Positions 60,311 to 64,000 of a stretch of DNA of 64,000 bases are shown one piece after another (the first letter of the stretch is position 1; every line of letters begins with the position of its first letter). Where the stretch lies: positions 558,001-622,000 of the forward strand of contig NC_037318.1 of assembly GCF_000143535.2 (NCBI RefSeq), given 5' to 3'. The position numbers were made by a program, and so were the translations under genes. This stretch comes from Botrytis cinerea B05.10. Lineage: Eukaryota > Ascomycota > Leotiomycetes > Helotiales > Sclerotiniaceae. The notes beneath the pieces were generated by a model. It saw only the letters and a program-made list of their open reading frames with translations, searched no databases and was not told the DNA's origin.

Positions 60311-61903
60311 GAGATTGATCGATGCTTACTTACTACAGAGTGAAGGCTGACATGAGAAAGAGAGCGAAGAGAGAAATGCAGAGTGAAGGGTCAAGAGAAA
60401 GAGTGCAGGGTGATTGTCTAAAGCAGCGTCAAGCAGAAACCCATTCGAGTGATTTGATTGATCAAAGCCGATTTCCATCGCCAAAGCTGGGATCGGATTT
60501 AACCGCATCTGGCAAGGCTGGTTCCTGAACACGATGGATAAAGTGGGGCGATCCTTACACTACGACGATAGTTTTGAGCATCGTCTTTTGACAAGCAAAC
60601 ACCAACCTCCATCGATCATTTTAGCAGCCCAAGAACGGCAGCTCTCCATCTTTGCACAGGAACATCGGGCCATTCTAAGTGGCAGAGAAGAGGGAAAAAG
60701 AGAGAAAGAGGTAAAAGAGGGAAAAGAGGTTCACGAGGTAAAATGTCATTAACACTACTTGGGCATGGATGCACTCGGCCTTTCCTCTCCATCACGATGG
60801 AAGGAAAGAATTCACGATGGGGCGAGGGAAAGAATGATCAACGCAAGCAATGGAAGAATGAATGGCGCCTTCATGTTGGACGCGATATATTCATCCATCC
60901 ATTCATGCATCCATCCACCCACTCATCCCCCCCATCTACACATGCATCCATCCATCGAGCCGTCCCAAAAACAACCTACCTACGACGTGCCGGCACACTG
61001 CCCCCCTACCAACATATCGTCGGGTTGGCAACATATGCACGCGTCAACACAACACAGTCCATCACAACACAAATAGAGTCCTAGGTACACCACATTGACC
61101 ATTTCTGACACTCTCTCTGCCGCTCACTCCACACTCGCCCAGGAAGAGGATTTCGATGCCCGAAATCTTCTCCAGAAGAAGAAAAGAAAGAAAAAGAAAG
61201 CAAACGAATCGGGTGCCGATGAGTTGATCAAGGGAACTCCCAGACCACGCGTAGATAAAGTACTAGGTGCTCCCAAACCTGAAGAACTAACCGCCTTTCT
61301 TCTTTTACTTTCATCGCTTGCGTCTGTTTCCATTAACTTTTCCTTTACACAGACCGATCCTTCTTCTTCGGTACATGGCGATTCCCTCTTGATCATGGTC
61401 TCTGGTGAATTGAATTGATTTGAATTGTTTTGATGGGAATTTTCGGTACATCCATTTATCCATCCACCCACCCATCCATCCATCCATCCATTCATTCATG
61501 CCAAATCGGTGAATGTTGTGTGTGTTGATTGATCATTCATTTCATCCCATCTTCTTGTGACGGCCAATCAAGTCTCATATTCGGACTCGGCTGTCCTTGT
61601 TTCTCCATACTCCATCCTCCTTTTCCCTGCCAGCCCAGACTCTTTCTCCCTCGTCCAACGTCCAATTCCCTCCATGGTCTGACTTTCTACCACTCTCTGC
61701 GGATAGAAGAGTACAATCGCTGCTCCTCTGCCACTTTTAAACTTTGGTCCGTCGAAAATTCAATATCCATCACAAAACCCCACTCCTGCCCTAAGCTTCT
61801 GCAAGACATATTCCAAACGCTTGATTTGTCCTTGACTCAGGACCTGTGGGGTGAATCGGTCGGATCTCATACCACTGGGCGGCCCTCTCCCCCGGATCTT
61901 TCC

Positions 61904-64000
61904 ATGATTCGCCTCTGTTCCACTACTAAATCAATTCTTGATTTGACTACCTCTTCCATCTCTCGCAAACAAAGACATCAACAAATTGCCACAATTGCAA
62001 AGATGTCGCACTCCAACATTTTGATTTATCTCATGCGCCGGGACCTGCGAGTGGGCGATAATCCGGTCCTGCATTCTCTCGTTGATAACAAGGATCATGG
62101 ATTCACCCATCTCCTCCCACTCTATGTTTTTGCCGCACAACAAATCGAAGTCTCTGGATTTATCACCACAGATGGATGCAAGAGTCCGTACCCAGAGGCC
62201 CGAAGTCAAATCGGCGCATTCTGGAGATGTGGTCCTCACAGAGCGAAGTTCCTAGCGGAAAGTGTTTGGGATCTGAAAGGTGGTCTCGAGAAGATCGAGA
62301 GTGGATTGGCCATTAGGGTGGGTATGGTTGATGAGGTGGTGAAGGATCTAATCGAAGGGTTCCAAAAAACAGGCGGCAGCAAAGTTTCTGCAGTGTGGAT
62401 GACTTCCGAAGAAGGAGTAGAGGAGAAACGAGAAGAGCGCTCAACAGAGAAAATTTGCGATAAGGCCGGCGTTGACTTTCAATTGTGGCAAGACGAGAAA
62501 TATTTAATTGACGAGTATGTTCTTACACCCATCCATCACCCAATTTCCACCCCCCCCCCCCCCCCCCCCTCCCCCAGAATTTTACTGATTTCAATTTAGT
62601 CGAGATATTCCATTCAAGGATCCAAAAGATCTCCCCGATGTGTATACGACTTATCGCAAGAGTGTTGAACCCCTCCGCGAAGCGCCCCGTCCAGCTTTAC
62701 CAAAGCCTGAAAAGAATTCATTGCCACCCTTCCCTACCGACGTCCCCACCCAACATTCTCCATTTGCGATTCCGACAAATTACGAGGAGATCGAGAGTGC
62801 ACTTCTCAAACCAATCAATGCGCAACCTCTAATCAAAAATCCTCCATCCTACCCGGAGAATTCATTGTCGGTACATCCTTTTACCGGTGGTGAATCTCAT
62901 GCGCAAGAGCGACTCGAACACTTAATTACTTCTGGCTCAATTAACGCTTACAAATCTAGTCGCAATGGGCTTATGGGTACTGATTTCTCTACAAAGCTTT
63001 CAGCATACCTTGCCCTTGGCTCAATTACTTCACGTCAGATTCATTCTTCCATGTCCATCTTCGAGAATGGTTCCGATTCTGACAACCGGTACAAAGATCT
63101 CGAGGGATATGGCAAGGGTGAAAACGAGGGCACTTATGGTGTACGTTTCGAACTTCTGTGGAGAGATTACATGCGTCTCTGCACTCGTAAATTTGGACCC
63201 AAGCTTTTCCAATTGGGTGGATTTAAGGATGAAGAAAACGCACACTCAAAGTGGAGTAGACTAGATTCACCAAGAGATGGGGTTTCAAAAGAACAAATAC
63301 AAGAGATTATTGAGAGATTTCTAAATGGTACAACTGGAATGGGATTCATTGATGCTTCACAGAGAGAATGTTATCACACAGGTTATACTAGCAACCGCGC
63401 TCGTCAAAATGTCGCTTCATTCCTTGCGAAACATCTTTACATTGATTGGAGAATCGGCGCAGAGTGGTACGAATGTATGTTGGTTGATTATGATGTCAGC
63501 TCAAATTGGGGTAATTGGCAATATGTCGCCGGAGTTGGGAATGATCCTCGAGGCAACGATCGGATTTTTAACCCTGTCAAACAAGCTTTTGATTACGACC
63601 CTAAGGCTGAATACGTTCTTGCTTGGGTTGATGAGTTACGGGGCGTGGATGAACTAGGTCAAATATTTCAGGCTTGGACTATTAATGATCAAGAGAAGAA
63701 AGAAGAGTTGGGCATTGCAGATACTGAGATGGTCACGAACCCATTAAAGAGGATTGACTTTAAGATCAATAGAGGCAGAGGTGGGGGAGGTGGTAGAGGT
63801 GGTGGCAGAGGTAGACCTCCATATAGACCTCATGGTGGGGATAGATGGATGGGTAGAAGATCGGGTCCTGGGGATCAAGGACGAGGTGGATTCCACGGTG
63901 GAAGAGGAGACCGAGGGTTTCACCAAGCTCGAAGATTATATAGAGGTGGTAGAGGTTCTGGAAGTGAATTGAGAACAGGAATGATGGATAAGGAGAGAGA
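61904..64000 (+). CDS. cry-DASH: Cryptochrome DASH (photolyase/cryptochrome family), 3' partial
   Basis: A flavin blue-light photoreceptor or single-strand DNA photolyase family member. Exon 1 ends at 62514. An 85 bp intron (62515-62599, donor GTATGT, acceptor TTTAG) holds a C20 tract. Exon 2 begins at 62600 and is open to the window end. From the ATG at 62003 the protein starts MSHSNILIYLMRRDLRVGDNP, the antenna-binding Rossmann domain. The FAD domain contains GGESHAQERLEHL, KLSAYLALGSITSRQIH, RFELLWRDYMRLC, GFIDASQRECYHTGYTSNRARQ and DWRIGAEWYECML. The DASH-diagnostic DVSSNWGNWQYVAGVGNDPRG follows. The tail from about 63760 is RGG/Gly-rich. The in-frame ATG at 61904 adds 33 residues resembling a mitochondrial presequence; I include it as a possible longer form. 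The frame stays open even to 61529. Confidence 0.92.

Larger units (their letters stand above)
53999..61528. other. 7.5 kb AT-rich region dense in simple repeats, no supported gene
   Basis: Nearly every long frame here is explained by tandem repeats listed separately. Three frames look slightly more protein-like but lack other support. One is minus-strand 59988-59452: 178 codons, ATG start, Pro/Ser-rich, ending FMLKLSLKLVDDFINDQLS. The second is plus-strand 60534-60752 (ATG, 72 codons, Glu/Lys-rich end). The third is plus-strand 61095-61418 (starts at TTG, contains an acidic block followed by a Lys run). A perfect 26 bp palindrome lies at 54699-54724. The final part must contain the promoter of CRY-DASH. 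Confidence 0.45.

Noticed and set aside
61095..61418. 107-codon plus-strand frame with acidic and Lys-rich blocks
   Set aside because: No ATG and an equally long opposite-strand frame; composition-driven.

Overview
The window reads as nuclear DNA of a filamentous ascomycete. Genes are compact and intron-bearing, with mostly 49-99 bp GT-AG introns, GTATGT/GTAAGT-type donors and CTAAC/CTGAC-like branch sites. The protein families are typical of Pezizomycotina: HET domain, NACHT-ankyrin, Zn2Cys6, fungal sugar transporter and CRY-DASH. The gene content and moderately AT-rich composition suggest a leotiomycete such as Botrytis or Sclerotinia, but that placement is inference. I saw no transposon, rRNA, tRNA or CRISPR array. 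Many genes had to be assembled by hand across introns, and the exon coordinates given are my reading of splice signals.

Region 1 (1-20.3 kb) is gene-dense. It holds the 3' part of a C2H2 zinc-finger gene, a Gln/Tyr-rich prion-like protein, EFR3 (plasma-membrane scaffold for PI 4-kinase), a peroxisomal-type acyl-CoA thioesterase, a 61-residue two-exon small protein, a stand-alone HET-domain protein, ARPC4 (Arp2/3 subunit; five exons, the first being only the ATG), the proteasome-associated deubiquitinase UBP6 divergent from ARPC4, and a SAM-dependent methyltransferase with a His-rich loop.

Region 2 (20.3-40.5 kb) is dominated by one gene, a 756-residue Zn2Cys6 factor whose DNA-binding cluster lies in the middle of the protein, behind a disordered, repeat-containing N-terminal half. 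It sits between a 2.9 kb pyrimidine-rich stretch and a gene desert of about 15 kb in which I cannot support any gene.

Region 3 (40.5-54 kb) holds a six-exon, 2046-residue NACHT-ankyrin (NLR/STAND-like) protein, a hexose-transporter-type MFS gene with a clear TATA box, and a decaying unrecognised membrane-anchored gene carrying one unexplained in-frame stop and a frameshift at a C9/G9 tract.

Region 4 (54-64 kb) starts with about 8 kb of AT-rich DNA full of micro- and minisatellites and a perfect 26 bp palindrome. It ends with a cryptochrome-DASH gene that runs off the window. This gene has an in-frame N-terminal extension resembling a mitochondrial presequence and an RGG-rich C-terminal tail.

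The genes do not form a single pathway or cluster. The HET and NACHT-ankyrin genes belong to families involved in fungal non-self recognition, but they are 26 kb apart with housekeeping genes between. The strongest leads for something new are the NLR without a recognisable effector domain, the dual-start CRY-DASH, the central-Zn2Cys6 regulator beside a large desert, and the three small or decaying genes that simple ORF calling misses.
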